64,000 nt of DNA from Pseudomonas synxantha. Its GTDB lineage: Bacteria; Pseudomonadota; Gammaproteobacteria; Pseudomonadales; Pseudomonadaceae. The position numbers were made by a program, and so were the translations under genes. Location of the stretch: the NCBI RefSeq assembly GCF_900105675.1, contig NZ_LT629786.1, positions 1,984,001 to 2,048,000 on the forward strand, in the 5' to 3' direction. Positions 6,912 through 16,538 of this stretch are shown piece by piece (within the stretch, counting starts at the first letter, position 1; every line of letters begins with the position of its first letter). The notes below the pieces were generated by a model. The model saw only the letters and a list, made by a program, of their open reading frames with translations. It had not been told where the DNA came from and did no database searches.

Positions 6912-9662
6912 TCAGCTTTCTTGATTATCAGGATTGATAAAGACATTGACCGGGAGATCCCCCAGGGCAGCGTTGATCAACAGCTCCTTGTTGGGTGTGA
7001 CTGCGCGCGTTTGAAAAAGTCCCTTCCAGTTTTGTGTTGTGGCGGCGAACGGTAATTTAACCCGCGTGTCGCCCCAAACCGGCGCATTGATCTGGGGAAA
7101 CATGCCGTTTTCAAGCAGCTGATAAGGCCAACGTGGCACCACTACCACCAGCTGTTGGCCTTGATGTTGGCGATAGAACGCGACCACCCGCTCGGCATGC
7201 TGGCCGACCACTTCCAGCGCGGTATAGCTGCCGTGGCGGAACAGCTCGGGATAGGTTTTGCGCAAGCCCAGCACCTGGGCGATCAACGCCTGTTTGATAC
7301 GCCCGTCACGCCAGTTGAACAACAGTTCGCCGATATCCGGTGGGGTATCGAGCGCGTGTTGGCGCGTAGCGAAATCCACCGGGCGACGGTTGTCCGGATC
7401 CACCAGGCTGAAGTCCCAGAACTCATCACCCTGGTACACATCCGGTACGCCCGGCACAGTGAGATGAAGCAAGGTTTGCGCCAGCCCGTTCAGGGCGCCG
7501 GCAGGAGCGATGGCTTGGGCGGCGCTGTCCAGTGCACTACGCAACGGCGCACCGGCGTCACTGAGTAACAGGCGCTTGAGGAACCCTTCGACACCTTGCT
7601 CATAGGCGTCGTTGGGGGCGCTCCAACTGCTCTGCAACTTGGCCTCGCGCAGGGCTTTTTGCTGCCACTGCCAGAGGCGTTGCTGGTAGACCTCCAAGTC
7701 TGGGTTGTGCTCCAGCGGCCAGCTGCCGAGCAGCACCTGATACAGGATCAGCTCATCACCCGCCGAGGGGCTGTCGGCATGCTCGCGCAGGGGCGTGGCC
7801 AGGTTGCGCCAGTGATCGACCTGTTCGGCATACCAGGGCGCGCACTCGCTGAGCACCGCCAGGCGCGCACGCGTATCTTCGCCGCGTTTATGGTCATGGG
7901 TGGCCGTGGCCAGCAGATTGTCGGGGAAGGCCTCCAGGCGCTGTTGATTGGCGGCGTGGAAGTCCGCCAAAGGCGCACTGAACTGTTCGGTGCTGAAGCC
8001 CACATCATTACGCGACAGCAGCACTGCCGAGCGATAGAACGCGGTGTCTTCCACGGCCTTGGCGGCGGCGGGCGAAGTCAGCTGCTGGAAGCGTACGCAG
8101 GCATGCTTGAGGATCTTGCGTTCACGGCCCACCGGGCGATTGCGCCAAGGCTGGCCGCCCAGCCATTTTTCCAGATGCTCAAGCACCGGCCAGTCGCCTT
8201 CGTTGAGGGTGCTGCGCGCACCGTCCATGGCCTGCTGGAATATCCTGTCGTCGGCCGCGCTGCGGCCCCTGGCGCTGATGTAGGTGCGATACACCGGGAA
8301 ATGCACGATCAATTCCTGCAAGGCCCGCCGGATGGCGCCCAGGGTCAGGTCGCGGGTCATCACATCGTCGCGGGCCACTTGCAGCAAGGCCTGGGCCACG
8401 CTTTCGAAGTCGCCGCCCAACGAGCCGTTGAGGATCTGCTGGCGTGCCAGCCGGGCCTCTTCGATAAACGCCGAAGGGCGTTCGCTGTGCCGCGTCCACA
8501 ATTCGGCCAGCGGGGCAAAGCCCTCTGGGTGGTGTTGCAGCAATGACAGTTGGTTCATGAATTCGTAGCCGGTGGTGCCGTCGACCTGCCAGTCTTCACG
8601 CAGGGTTTCCCCGTCACCGAGGATCTTTTCCACGAAGATCGGCAAATGGCGCTGGGGCGACAAAGCATCCACGCGGCGACGCAACTTACGGCAATAGCCA
8701 CGCGGGTCGGCCAGGCCGTCGATATGGTCGATGCGCAGACCGTCCACCAGGCCTTCGCTGATCAGCTCGAAGATCTTGCCGTGGGTGGCTTCGAACACCG
8801 CCGTGCGTTCCACACGCAGGCCGCCCAGCTCATTGACGTCGAAGAAGCGCCGCCAGTTGATATCGTCAGCGGCGGTGCGCCAGCTGGCCAGGCGGTAGGC
8901 CTGTTGTTCGAGCAGATGATGCAGGCGCTCGAAGCCCTCGGGCTGGCGACCATCGAAGGCGGCCAGCCGTTGTTCGATAGCCGGCAGTACTTCGGTAGCG
9001 CGTTCGGCCAGCGCTTGCTTGAGCCAGGCGGCTTCGGCGTAGGCGTCGTCCTGATAAGCGAGGGCGGCAAAGCGCTCGGCCAGCGGCTTGAGCCCCTCGT
9101 CGTGGCCAAGGATCAAGGCGTAGTCCCTTGGGCAGATCGGAAAGCGATGTTCATAGTGTTCGGCGTAGAAGGCTCCGTGAGCGGCATCGAACTTGAGGGT
9201 CAGCGTACCGCTCTGCAGGGCTTCACCGTAATCGCTGCCCAGAAACGGCATGAGCAATTGGCCTTTGAGCAAGGGGTCGGGCGAATGCCACTGGATATCG
9301 AAGAATTCGCTGTAGGGGCTCAAGCGGCCCCACTCCAGCAGGTCCAGCCACCAGGGGTTATCCGCACCGCCCACAGCCATATGGTTGGAGACGATATCGA
9401 GGATCAGCCCCATATCGTGCTCGCGCAGTGCGGCGACCAGGCGCCGCAGCGCCGCTTCGCCGCCCAGCTCCGGGTTGACACGGGTGGGGTCGACCACATC
9501 ATAGCCATGCATGGAGCCGGCGCGGGCGCTCAGCAGCGGCGAGGCATACAGATGACTGATGCCAAGCTGGGCGAAATACGGCACCAGCGGCACCGCGTCA
9601 TCAAGGGTAAAGTCTTTATGAAATTGCAGGCGCTGGGTTGCGCGCAGGGGCAGTGCTTTCAT
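6912..9662 (-). CDS. treY: Malto-oligosyltrehalose synthase TreY
   Basis: A 916-residue GH13 enzyme that converts the reducing-end maltose unit of an alpha-1,4-glucan to a trehalosyl end. Visible motifs are GYDVVDPTRVNPELGG, LDIVSNHMAVGG (region I), DGLRIDHIDGL with the nucleophile Asp (II), VEKILGDGE with Glu (III) and ATATHDHKRGED (IV). The length is normal for the family. The start overlaps the malQ stop by 4 bases (ATGA). Its product is cleaved by TreZ, encoded two genes upstream, to release trehalose. Confidence 0.96.
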   Translation of the reverse strand: MKALPLRATQRLQFHKDFTLDDAVPLVPYFAQLGISHLYASPLLSARAGSMHGYDVVDPTRVNPELGGEAALRRLVAALREHDMGLILDIVSNHMAVGGADNPWWLDLLEWGRLSPYSEFFDIQWHSPDPLLKGQLLMPFLGSDYGEALQSGTLTLKFDAAHGAFYAEHYEHRFPICPRDYALILGHDEGLKPLAERFAALAYQDDAYAEAAWLKQALAERATEVLPAIEQRLAAFDGRQPEGFERLHHLLEQQAYRLASWRTAADDINWRRFFDVNELGGLRVERTAVFEATHGKIFELISEGLVDGLRIDHIDGLADPRGYCRKLRRRVDALSPQRHLPIFVEKILGDGETLREDWQVDGTTGYEFMNQLSLLQHHPEGFAPLAELWTRHSERPSAFIEEARLARQQILNGSLGGDFESVAQALLQVARDDVMTRDLTLGAIRRALQELIVHFPVYRTYISARGRSAADDRIFQQAMDGARSTLNEGDWPVLEHLEKWLGGQPWRNRPVGRERKILKHACVRFQQLTSPAAAKAVEDTAFYRSAVLLSRNDVGFSTEQFSAPLADFHAANQQRLEAFPDNLLATATHDHKRGEDTRARLAVLSECAPWYAEQVDHWRNLATPLREHADSPSAGDELILYQVLLGSWPLEHNPDLEVYQQRLWQWQQKALREAKLQSSWSAPNDAYEQGVEGFLKRLLLSDAGAPLRSALDSAAQAIAPAGALNGLAQTLLHLTVPGVPDVYQGDEFWDFSLVDPDNRRPVDFATRQHALDTPPDIGELLFNWRDGRIKQALIAQVLGLRKTYPELFRHGSYTALEVVGQHAERVVAFYRQHQGQQLVVVVPRWPYQLLENGMFPQINAPVWGDTRVKLPFAATTQNWKGLFQTRAVTPNKELLINAALGDLPVNVFINPDNQES

Positions 9663-11743
9663 CGGTCACGCTCATAAGCTTGGTTGCGCGCTACCGCCAG
9701 CAGTTCGAGGCGGCGTGCAGCACTATTATTGTCGAGCAGGCTGGCGGCCTCGCCTGGCAGGCGACGACGCCAGTTGGGGTGGGTGTCGAGGGTGCCGGGC
9801 AGGTTGGCTTGCTCTTGGACGCCCAGTGCGTCCTCCAGCGGCAGCAATACCAGTGGCGCGCGGGTGTGCCCCAGGTAGCGCACACTGGCATCGATCATAT
9901 GGTCGGTGTCGTTGCGTATTTCATCGACAAAGTTCTGCGGGTCCTGGCCCAAGGCTTGGCGCAGCGCCTGGCGTTCGTGCAGGCGGTGCTCGCTCCATTG
10001 CTCCACGGTCGGGGCGTCGATCAGGCCGAGTTGGATATTCCATTCGATATCGCGGCTGTGCCACCAACCGTTGAGGGTGGGCAAGTCGTGGGTGCTGGTG
10101 GTGGCCAAGGCGTTGTCGGGCCAGTCCAGAATTGGCTTGAATTGGCCTTCATGGTTCTGTTCGAACAGCAGCACGCGCATGCCCAGGATCGAGCGGGCGC
10201 TGAGCTTCTCGCGCAGGCCGTCGGGCACGGTGCCGAGGTCTTCACCGAGGACGATGGCCTGGTGGCGATGGGATTCCAGGGCCAGCAGGCGCAGCAGGTC
10301 GTCCACCGGGTAATACAGGTAGGCACCTTCATGGGGCGAAGCACCCAGGGGAATGACCCACAGGCGCTGCAAGCCCATCACATGGTCGATCCGCAGGCCG
10401 CCGGCATGGGCAAAGTTGGCCCGCAGCATTTCGATAAAGGCGCGAAAGCCGTTGCGCTTGAGGCCTTCGGGGGAGAACGCCGAGATGCCCCAACCCTGGC
10501 CCGCACGGTTGAGAATGTCTGGCGGCGCACCCACGGTCAGATCGGCCAGCAGCTCATCCTGGCGGCTCCAGGCCTGGCTGCCACCGCCGTCCGCGCCCAC
10601 CGCCAGGTCGGCGATCAGGCCGATGCCCATGCCACTGCCACGGGCGGCTTGTTGTGCGCGCTCCAGGCTGCGGGCGATCAGCCATTGGGTGAAGGCGAAG
10701 TAACCGATCTCGTCACGGTTTTGCTCGGCAAACTGCGCGAGGGCCGGGCTTTGCGGGGTGCGCCAGGCTTCGGGCCAATGGCGCCAGTCGAGGTCTTCGC
10801 CTGCGGCGGCGCGCTGGGCTTGTATGGCCTCGAAACGGCAGTGGTTTTCCAGCGCTTCGCCGCCGCACTGGCGGAAGCTCTGGAAGTCGGCATGCTGCGG
10901 GTGCGCGCCGTGGCGGAAGTCTTCATACAACGTACGCAACAGGCGTTGCTTGGCCCTGGCGGCGGCGGGCCAGTCGATCAGGGGCAGTTGCTCCAGTGCA
11001 TGCAGTTCGTCCGCCAGCCCGGCGGCTTCGATGGCGTTGCGCACTTCACGTTCACCCAGGATGCACGCGGGCGAAGCATACAGGCTGTTGAGAAACAGGC
11101 GGCTGGACGGCGAATAAGGGCTGAAACGTTCGGTGTCGGCGCTGAACATCGCGTGCATCGGGCTGATCGCCACCGCCTCGGCACCGCGCTCGGCCGCCGC
11201 ACGCATCAGATGCTCCAGGGCCAGGGTGTCGCCGAAGCCGCCATCGCCGAGGCGGCGCAGGGCATACAGCTGCGCGCTCAAACCCCAGGCGCGGGCGGGG
11301 CGGCTGTCCACCGCGTCAGCCACGCTGAAGCAGTGGGCGGGGGCAACGGCCAGGGTGAAGGTTTGCCCGTCGATATGTACCTGGTGGTAGCCGAGGGCGA
11401 TCACACCGGGCAACACGGCATCGCCGTCGAGGCGCAGCTCCAGGGTTTCACCGCCTTCGAGGCTGACGCGACACGGGGTGTCCGGTGCGAAGTAGCGCGC
11501 CAGGTCCAGGCCTTCACCGCTGTCGGTGGTCATCAACGGCGGCAGGTGGGTGTCTTGTTGTACTCGCTCAAGGTCGCGCAGGCTGGCGTCGATCTCGGCA
11601 TCGGTATCGGCCGGGTGCCCCAGCCCTTTGAGGACCGCACGCAGGGCATCGGCTTGCACATGTTGCGGGCGACCGTTGGCATCGATCCAATCGACGGCCA
11701 GGCCCGCGCGGCTGGCGAGTAGTTCCAGGTTCGCTTCGCTCAA
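9659..11743 (-). CDS. malQ: 4-alpha-glucanotransferase (amylomaltase) MalQ
   Basis: A 694-residue GH77 enzyme that transfers alpha-1,4-glucan segments between chains and so recycles short maltodextrins. Readable catalytic motifs are LRIDHVMGL (nucleophile Asp), LGEDLGTVPDG (acid/base Glu) and STHDLPT. The frame stays open to 11911, but the upstream part overlaps treZ and is not family-like. I chose TTG 11743: it lies in a TTGA overlap with the treZ stop, has GGAG 7 bases upstream, and begins LSEANLELLASRAG, a normal GH77 N-terminus. Confidence 0.94.
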   Translation of the reverse strand: MSEANLELLASRAGLAVDWIDANGRPQHVQADALRAVLKGLGHPADTDAEIDASLRDLERVQQDTHLPPLMTTDSGEGLDLARYFAPDTPCRVSLEGGETLELRLDGDAVLPGVIALGYHQVHIDGQTFTLAVAPAHCFSVADAVDSRPARAWGLSAQLYALRRLGDGGFGDTLALEHLMRAAAERGAEAVAISPMHAMFSADTERFSPYSPSSRLFLNSLYASPACILGEREVRNAIEAAGLADELHALEQLPLIDWPAAARAKQRLLRTLYEDFRHGAHPQHADFQSFRQCGGEALENHCRFEAIQAQRAAAGEDLDWRHWPEAWRTPQSPALAQFAEQNRDEIGYFAFTQWLIARSLERAQQAARGSGMGIGLIADLAVGADGGGSQAWSRQDELLADLTVGAPPDILNRAGQGWGISAFSPEGLKRNGFRAFIEMLRANFAHAGGLRIDHVMGLQRLWVIPLGASPHEGAYLYYPVDDLLRLLALESHRHQAIVLGEDLGTVPDGLREKLSARSILGMRVLLFEQNHEGQFKPILDWPDNALATTSTHDLPTLNGWWHSRDIEWNIQLGLIDAPTVEQWSEHRLHERQALRQALGQDPQNFVDEIRNDTDHMIDASVRYLGHTRAPLVLLPLEDALGVQEQANLPGTLDTHPNWRRRLPGEAASLLDNNSAARRLELLAVARNQAYERDR

Positions 11744-13485
11744 AAGTGTTCTCCAGCAGGGGATAAGGACACGCGGGCGCTGTGGGGTGGCAACTGCGCA
11801 CCTTGCTCGGCCGGCGTTTGGAAGATGAGGTGTCGGGGCGGCGAGTGATCGATGGGTTGCTCGCCAAGGTTCAGGTCGATTTGCAACAGGCTGCCGTTGC
11901 CCAGGCGCCAACGCGCCGTTACGGCGCCCTCGGCCAGCACCTGTGCGCCCAAGGCCGTGGCGCCGGGCAAATGCGGCGCCACATGCAGGTGGCGCAGGTT
12001 CAGCAGGTGACGATAGAGCTGGGCGTGGTCGTTCTCGACAAATGAAGGCATCGATTGCAGGAAGGTGGGCAACGCGTTGGGGTCGGGGATGCGCTCGCGT
12101 TGCTCGGGGTCGTGAAATGCGGCGAAATCGGCGAACTCATTGCGCCGACCTTCGCGCACCGCCTCGGCCAGTTCACCGTGATGGTCGGTGAAAAACAGGA
12201 AGGGTTCGGTGGCGTTGACCTCATCGCCCATGAAAATCATCGGGATCATGGGGCACAGCAGCAACAGGGCGGTCGCCGCTTTCAGCGCCTGGGGCGAACA
12301 TAGCTGGTGCAGACGTTCGCCCAGGGCGCGGTTACCGACCTGGTCGTGGTTCTGCAGGAACGCCACGAAGGCGCTGGGCGGAAGGTCGGCACTGGGTTCG
12401 CCGCGTGCATGACCATGGCGGGTGGTATCGCCCTGGTAGATAAACCCTTCGCCCAGACAACGCGCCAACTTGGCGGTAGGCTGTTCGGCAAAGTCGCTGT
12501 AATAGGCATCGGTTTCGCCGGTGAGCAGTACATGCAGCACGTTATGAAAGTCATCATTCCATTGGGCGTCGAAGTCCTCCTTTAACAGGTTGGCCTGGTT
12601 CAGCTCGTTTTCCAGCATCAGCCAGACGTGACGCCCGCTGTCGACCCGCTGACGCACTCGCTGCGCAAGTTCCTTCAGGAAACCGGGATTATCGATGGCG
12701 TGCACCGCATCCAGGCGCAGGCCGTCGAAGCGGTATTCCAGCAACCACATCAAGGCGTTATCGAGGAAGAAATCCCGTACCTCACGGCGTTCGAAATCGA
12801 TGCCGGCGCCCCAGGGCGTGTGCACGTCTTCCTGGAAGAACCCCTGGGCGTACTGGCCCAGGTAATTGCCGTCGGGCCCGAAGTGGTTGTAGACCACATC
12901 CAGGATCACGGCGAGGCCGAGGGCATGGGCGCTGTCGATCAGGTGCTTGAGTTGCTCGGGTGAGCCATATGAGGCGTGGGGCGCGTAGGGCAGCACGCCG
13001 TCGTAGCCCCAATTGCGTTCGCCGGGAAATTGCGCCAGAGGCATCAGCTCAATGGCGGTGATGCCCAGCTCGGCCAGGCGCGGCAGGTGCTTCTCCACCT
13101 CGGCGTAACCGCCCATCGCGCCGACGTGCAGTTCGTAGATCACCGCCGTATGCCAGGGGCGGCCTTGCCACTGGCTATGGCGCCACTCATAAGCGTGCGG
13201 GTCAACCACTCGGCTCCAACCGTGCACATCCACGGCCTGGGCCCTGGACGCGGGGTCGGGCACCGCCTTTTCCCCATCGATGTTGAAGCGGTAGAGCGTG
13301 CCGGCGGGGCACGCCGCCTTTACTTCGAACCAGCCATCTGCCTGGGGCAGCATGGCAATGGATTTCCCGTGTTCCAATTCAACGCTGACATAAAGCGCGT
13401 CTGGCGCCCACAGGGCAAAACGCGTGTGTTGCGCGTCCAGCATGATTGCGCCGTGGGGCGAGGTTTCCAGAGTCCGTAGTGGCAT
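11740..13485 (-). CDS. treZ: Malto-oligosyltrehalose trehalohydrolase TreZ
   Basis: A 581-residue GH13 enzyme that hydrolyses the alpha-1,4 bond next to the trehalose unit made by TreY. It has an N-terminal beta domain (FALWAPDALYVSVELE), then VVYNHFGPDGNY (region I), DGLRLDAVHAI (II), MLENELN (III) and FLQNHDQVGNRALG (IV). A GGGAGGG box precedes ATG 13485. It lies between glgA (20 bases upstream) and malQ (4-base overlap), forming one operon for making and mobilising alpha-glucan and for osmoprotective trehalose. Confidence 0.95.
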   Translation of the reverse strand: MPLRTLETSPHGAIMLDAQHTRFALWAPDALYVSVELEHGKSIAMLPQADGWFEVKAACPAGTLYRFNIDGEKAVPDPASRAQAVDVHGWSRVVDPHAYEWRHSQWQGRPWHTAVIYELHVGAMGGYAEVEKHLPRLAELGITAIELMPLAQFPGERNWGYDGVLPYAPHASYGSPEQLKHLIDSAHALGLAVILDVVYNHFGPDGNYLGQYAQGFFQEDVHTPWGAGIDFERREVRDFFLDNALMWLLEYRFDGLRLDAVHAIDNPGFLKELAQRVRQRVDSGRHVWLMLENELNQANLLKEDFDAQWNDDFHNVLHVLLTGETDAYYSDFAEQPTAKLARCLGEGFIYQGDTTRHGHARGEPSADLPPSAFVAFLQNHDQVGNRALGERLHQLCSPQALKAATALLLLCPMIPMIFMGDEVNATEPFLFFTDHHGELAEAVREGRRNEFADFAAFHDPEQRERIPDPNALPTFLQSMPSFVENDHAQLYRHLLNLRHLHVAPHLPGATALGAQVLAEGAVTARWRLGNGSLLQIDLNLGEQPIDHSPPRHLIFQTPAEQGAQLPPHSARVSLSPAGEHF

Positions 13486-13505
13486 CTATGAAGCCCTCCC
13501 AATGA

Positions 13506-15062
13506 TTATTTAGTCGATTTCCCCAGGGCCTTGGCCACCAGTTGTTCGTAGAGTTCGGCGTAAGGTTCTACCGCCTGGCACCAGTTGAAGGGTTGGGTCA
13601 TGGCGCAGCTGCGCATGGCGTTAAGCAGGCCAGGCAGGGCAAAGACCTTGAAGGCGCGGCTCAAGGCTTCCTTGTAACTGTCCACAGTGGACTCGTTGAA
13701 CAGAAAACCTGTGACGCCATTTTCAATGGTGTCCGCCAGGCCGCCGGTGTTACGTGCCACCGGCAACGAGCCGAAGCGCTGTGCATACATCTGGCTAAGG
13801 CCGCACGGCTCATAGCGCGACGGCATCAGCAGGAAGTCGCTGCCGGCGAACATGCGCCGAGCATCGGTCTCGTTGAAGCCGATGCGCACGCCCACCTGGC
13901 CCGGGAATCGCAACGCCAGCTCGCGCATGGCATGTTCTTCTTCCGGCTCGCCGCGGCCGATGATCGCGATCTGGCCGCCGTTTTCGACGATGAAACCGGC
14001 GACCGCCTCGGTCAGGTCCAGGCCCTTCTGGTAGACCAGGCGCGACACCACCGCGAACAGCGGGCCGCTGGACGGCTGCAGCCCAAACAGCTCGCGCACA
14101 TGGGCGGCATTGATGGCCTTGCCTTCCCAGTCGCCGATATTGAAGTTGTGGGTCAGGTGCGTGTCGGTGGAGGTTTCCCAGCTTTCGTCGATGCCGTTGG
14201 GAATCCCGCTGAGCAGTCCTTGCTGGGTCTTGCTGGCGAGAAACCCATCCAGCCCGCAGCCGAATTCCGGGGTGGTGATCTCCTGGGCGTAGGTGGCGCT
14301 CACGGTGGTGATGTGGCTTGAATAGGCCATGCCGGCCTTGAGAAACGACATCTTGCCGTAGAACTCCATGCCTTCCTGTTGCAAGGCGTGGGGCGGAATG
14401 CCCAGCTCGGGCGTCGACGCCAGGCTCACAACGCCCTGGTAGGCCAGGTTATGAATGGTGAACAGCGTCGGCGTGCGTGACCCACGCCAGTGCATATACG
14501 CCGGGGCCAGGCCAGCGGGCCAGTCGTGGGCGTGCACCAGGTCCGGGCACCAGTGGATTTGCGCCAGGTTGGCGGCCATATCGGCGGCGGCCAGGCCCAG
14601 GCGAGCGAAGCGAATATGGTTGTCGGGCCAGTCGCGACCGTTGTTGGCGCCGTAGGGCGTGCCTTCACGCTCGTACAGCTCGGGGCAGATCAGCACATAG
14701 ATGACCAGGCCGTCCTTGAGGTCCATGCGCCCGATCTTGCAGGGTGGCAACGCGGCGTGGCCGCCCAGCTCACCGACAATGTGAATCGGGTTGTCGCTTT
14801 CCATCACCTGCGGGTATCCGGGGATCAGCACCCGCACATCGTGCAGGTGGGCCATGGCGCGGGGCAGGGCGGCGGACACATCGCCCAGGCCACCGGTTTT
14901 TACCAGGTCGGCGAATTCGGAGGTGACGAACAACACTTTCTTTCGATTCGGGTTCTGACTCACGATCGGCCGCACAGTGTTGGGCAGGTCGGCCAAAGAC
15001 TTAGGCCCCCCTGCCGGCTGACTAAAACGCTCTCCCTGAGTATCTACTGCGGCACTGATCAT
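13506..15062 (-). CDS. glgA: Glycogen synthase GlgA
   Basis: A 518-residue GT5 glycogen synthase that transfers glucose from ADP-glucose to a growing alpha-1,4-glucan. The N-terminal domain contains VLFVTSEFADLVKTGGLGD, with the KTGGL ADP-glucose loop; the C-terminal domain has SRYEPCGLSQMYA and the NTGGLADTI loop. ATG 15062 has GGGAG at good spacing; the longer frame to 15161 adds only unrelated residues. The first 40 residues before the core (MISAAVDTQGERFSQPAGG) are an extra, probably disordered N-terminus. It is the first gene of the leftward operon; its promoter should lie in the 497-base gap upstream. Confidence 0.96.
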   Translation of the reverse strand: MISAAVDTQGERFSQPAGGPKSLADLPNTVRPIVSQNPNRKKVLFVTSEFADLVKTGGLGDVSAALPRAMAHLHDVRVLIPGYPQVMESDNPIHIVGELGGHAALPPCKIGRMDLKDGLVIYVLICPELYEREGTPYGANNGRDWPDNHIRFARLGLAAADMAANLAQIHWCPDLVHAHDWPAGLAPAYMHWRGSRTPTLFTIHNLAYQGVVSLASTPELGIPPHALQQEGMEFYGKMSFLKAGMAYSSHITTVSATYAQEITTPEFGCGLDGFLASKTQQGLLSGIPNGIDESWETSTDTHLTHNFNIGDWEGKAINAAHVRELFGLQPSSGPLFAVVSRLVYQKGLDLTEAVAGFIVENGGQIAIIGRGEPEEEHAMRELALRFPGQVGVRIGFNETDARRMFAGSDFLLMPSRYEPCGLSQMYAQRFGSLPVARNTGGLADTIENGVTGFLFNESTVDSYKEALSRAFKVFALPGLLNAMRSCAMTQPFNWCQAVEPYAELYEQLVAKALGKSTK

Positions 15063-15559
15063 AATGCACTCCCATCTGTTGGTTGGCTGATGGCCCGCTG
15101 CCATCAGTTCCGATTGACCGCATCCTGCGGCCAGACACACAAGCGCTGTACAAACTGGCAAGGCGTATGCCAGTTGCGGCTCAGGCTAAAAAAGATTGGA
15201 TGGACGGGCATTTGGCGTGAGACGCGTATGCTCGTCCTTACCTAAAACTGGACCTGCGGCAGAGTTCGAAAGTTTCGATTTTTTGCGGGGTTTTTGTTTT
15301 GGAACGGACCCATCGGTCATCAGTCTAGGACAGATCCCAGCGCCTGTAGGGTTTTCAGCGGGATTTTGTAGGACAAAAATCTTTTAAGCTTAGGCTGCTG
15401 GCGATTAGCCTCCTATCTCTGAAGGAGCGAGCTTACTCGCGAAGCATTCAAGAGCGCCGCGCACACCTTGAATGTCGCGCGTTATCATTGACGGCTTTCG
15501 CGAGCAAGGTTGCTCCTACAGGAGCAGGCCAAGCACGGCGCTCGCACTGATTTGGTGCG
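15063..15559. other. Gene-free 497-base gap with glgA promoter region and a REPIN
   Basis: No open frame here looks coding. The glgA-proximal half should hold the operon promoter, but I cannot fix a -35/-10 pair with confidence. The other half contains the REP pair described separately. Confidence 0.6.
15422..15520. repeat. REPIN (inverted pair of REP sequences)
   Basis: Two REP units face each other: AAGGAGCGAGCTTACTCGCGAAG (15422-15444, written here only as the unit around GGAGCGAGC and CTCGCGAA) and its inverse CTTTCGCGAGCAAGGTTGCTCC (15495-15516). The core GAGCGAGCTT/CGCGA pattern is typical of P. fluorescens-group REPs mobilised by RAYT transposases. About 50 bases separate the two units. 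No RAYT gene is in the window. Confidence 0.8.
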
Positions 15560-16513
15560 TCAACCGAGTATACGAACGGGCACACCATTGGCCCAGGCCT
15601 GGATATCCTCAATCATCTGCTGATAGAACTGCCGGTAATTCTGCTCGCTCACATACCCGATATGGGGCGTCGCCAGCACGTTGGGCAAGCTGCGCAACGG
15701 ATGGTCAGCGGGCAGCGGTTCCTCGGCGTATACGTCCAGCGCCGCTCCGGCCAGGCGACCGCTGCTCAGCGCCTGCACTAGGGCCTGCTCGTCCACAATC
15801 GGCCCGCGTGCGGTGTTGACCAGGCGCGCCGTCGGTTTCATCCAGCCCAACGCCTGGGTATCCACCAAGCCACGGCTGCGTTCACTGAGCACTAAATGAA
15901 TGCTCAGGATATCGGCCTGCTCGAACAGTTCGCGCTTGCTGACCCAGGTGACCCCAGATTCTGCCGCCCGCTGCGGCGTGAGATTCTCACTCCAGGCTAT
16001 CACCCGCATGCCGAACACCTGGCCGAAGCGGGCGACCTTCTGGCCGATACTGCCCAGGCCGAGGATTGCCAAGGTCTTGCCATGCAGATCGCCGCCCAGG
16101 CCAACCTGCCAGCCGCCTGCGCGTAGCGAGTTGGCTTCGGCAAGCAGATTGCGCGTGCAAGCCATGATCAACGCCCAAGTCAGTTCCGGTGCCGCGTGTT
16201 TGTAGCTGTCGGTGCCGCACACCTGGATACCCAGGGCCATGGCGGCGGGAATGTCGATAGCCGCATTGCGCATGCCGCCGGTCACCAGCAATTTGAGCGT
16301 CGGCAGGCCTTGCAGCAGCGCCTTGTCGAAGGTTGAGCGTTCGCGCATCACACAAATCACGTCGAAGCCCTGCAGACGCTCGACCATCGTGGCGGTGTCG
16401 GCGGGGTAATCGTGGAGAAAATGCACTTGGCCCACGGCGTCCAGAACCGACCAATCCACCACACCCCTGGCTACATTCTGCCAATCATCCATCACTGCAA
16501 TCTGTACCGACAT
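15560..16513 (-). CDS. D-2-hydroxyacid dehydrogenase (NAD(P)-dependent)
   Basis: A 317-residue D-isomer-specific 2-hydroxyacid dehydrogenase. The Rossmann loop ILGLGSIGQKVA binds the cofactor; the catalytic Arg is in NTARGPIVDE, Glu in DVYAEEPLP and His in ATPHIGYVS. The length is normal. The substrate, for example glyoxylate, hydroxypyruvate or phosphoglycerate, cannot be read from motifs; the absence of an ACT domain argues against a standard SerA. It ends 46 bases before the next leftward feature region and starts 26 bases after the hydrolase stop, so both may share a transcript. Confidence 0.9.
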   Translation of the reverse strand: MSVQIAVMDDWQNVARGVVDWSVLDAVGQVHFLHDYPADTATMVERLQGFDVICVMRERSTFDKALLQGLPTLKLLVTGGMRNAAIDIPAAMALGIQVCGTDSYKHAAPELTWALIMACTRNLLAEANSLRAGGWQVGLGGDLHGKTLAILGLGSIGQKVARFGQVFGMRVIAWSENLTPQRAAESGVTWVSKRELFEQADILSIHLVLSERSRGLVDTQALGWMKPTARLVNTARGPIVDEQALVQALSSGRLAGAALDVYAEEPLPADHPLRSLPNVLATPHIGYVSEQNYRQFYQQMIEDIQAWANGVPVRILG

Positions 16514-16538
16514 TTACGCGTGCCTCGCAAAGGTTGGA

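Noticed and set aside
9638..11722. 694-residue plus-strand frame opposite malQ
   Set aside because: Same reason; the minus strand carries clear GH77 motifs.
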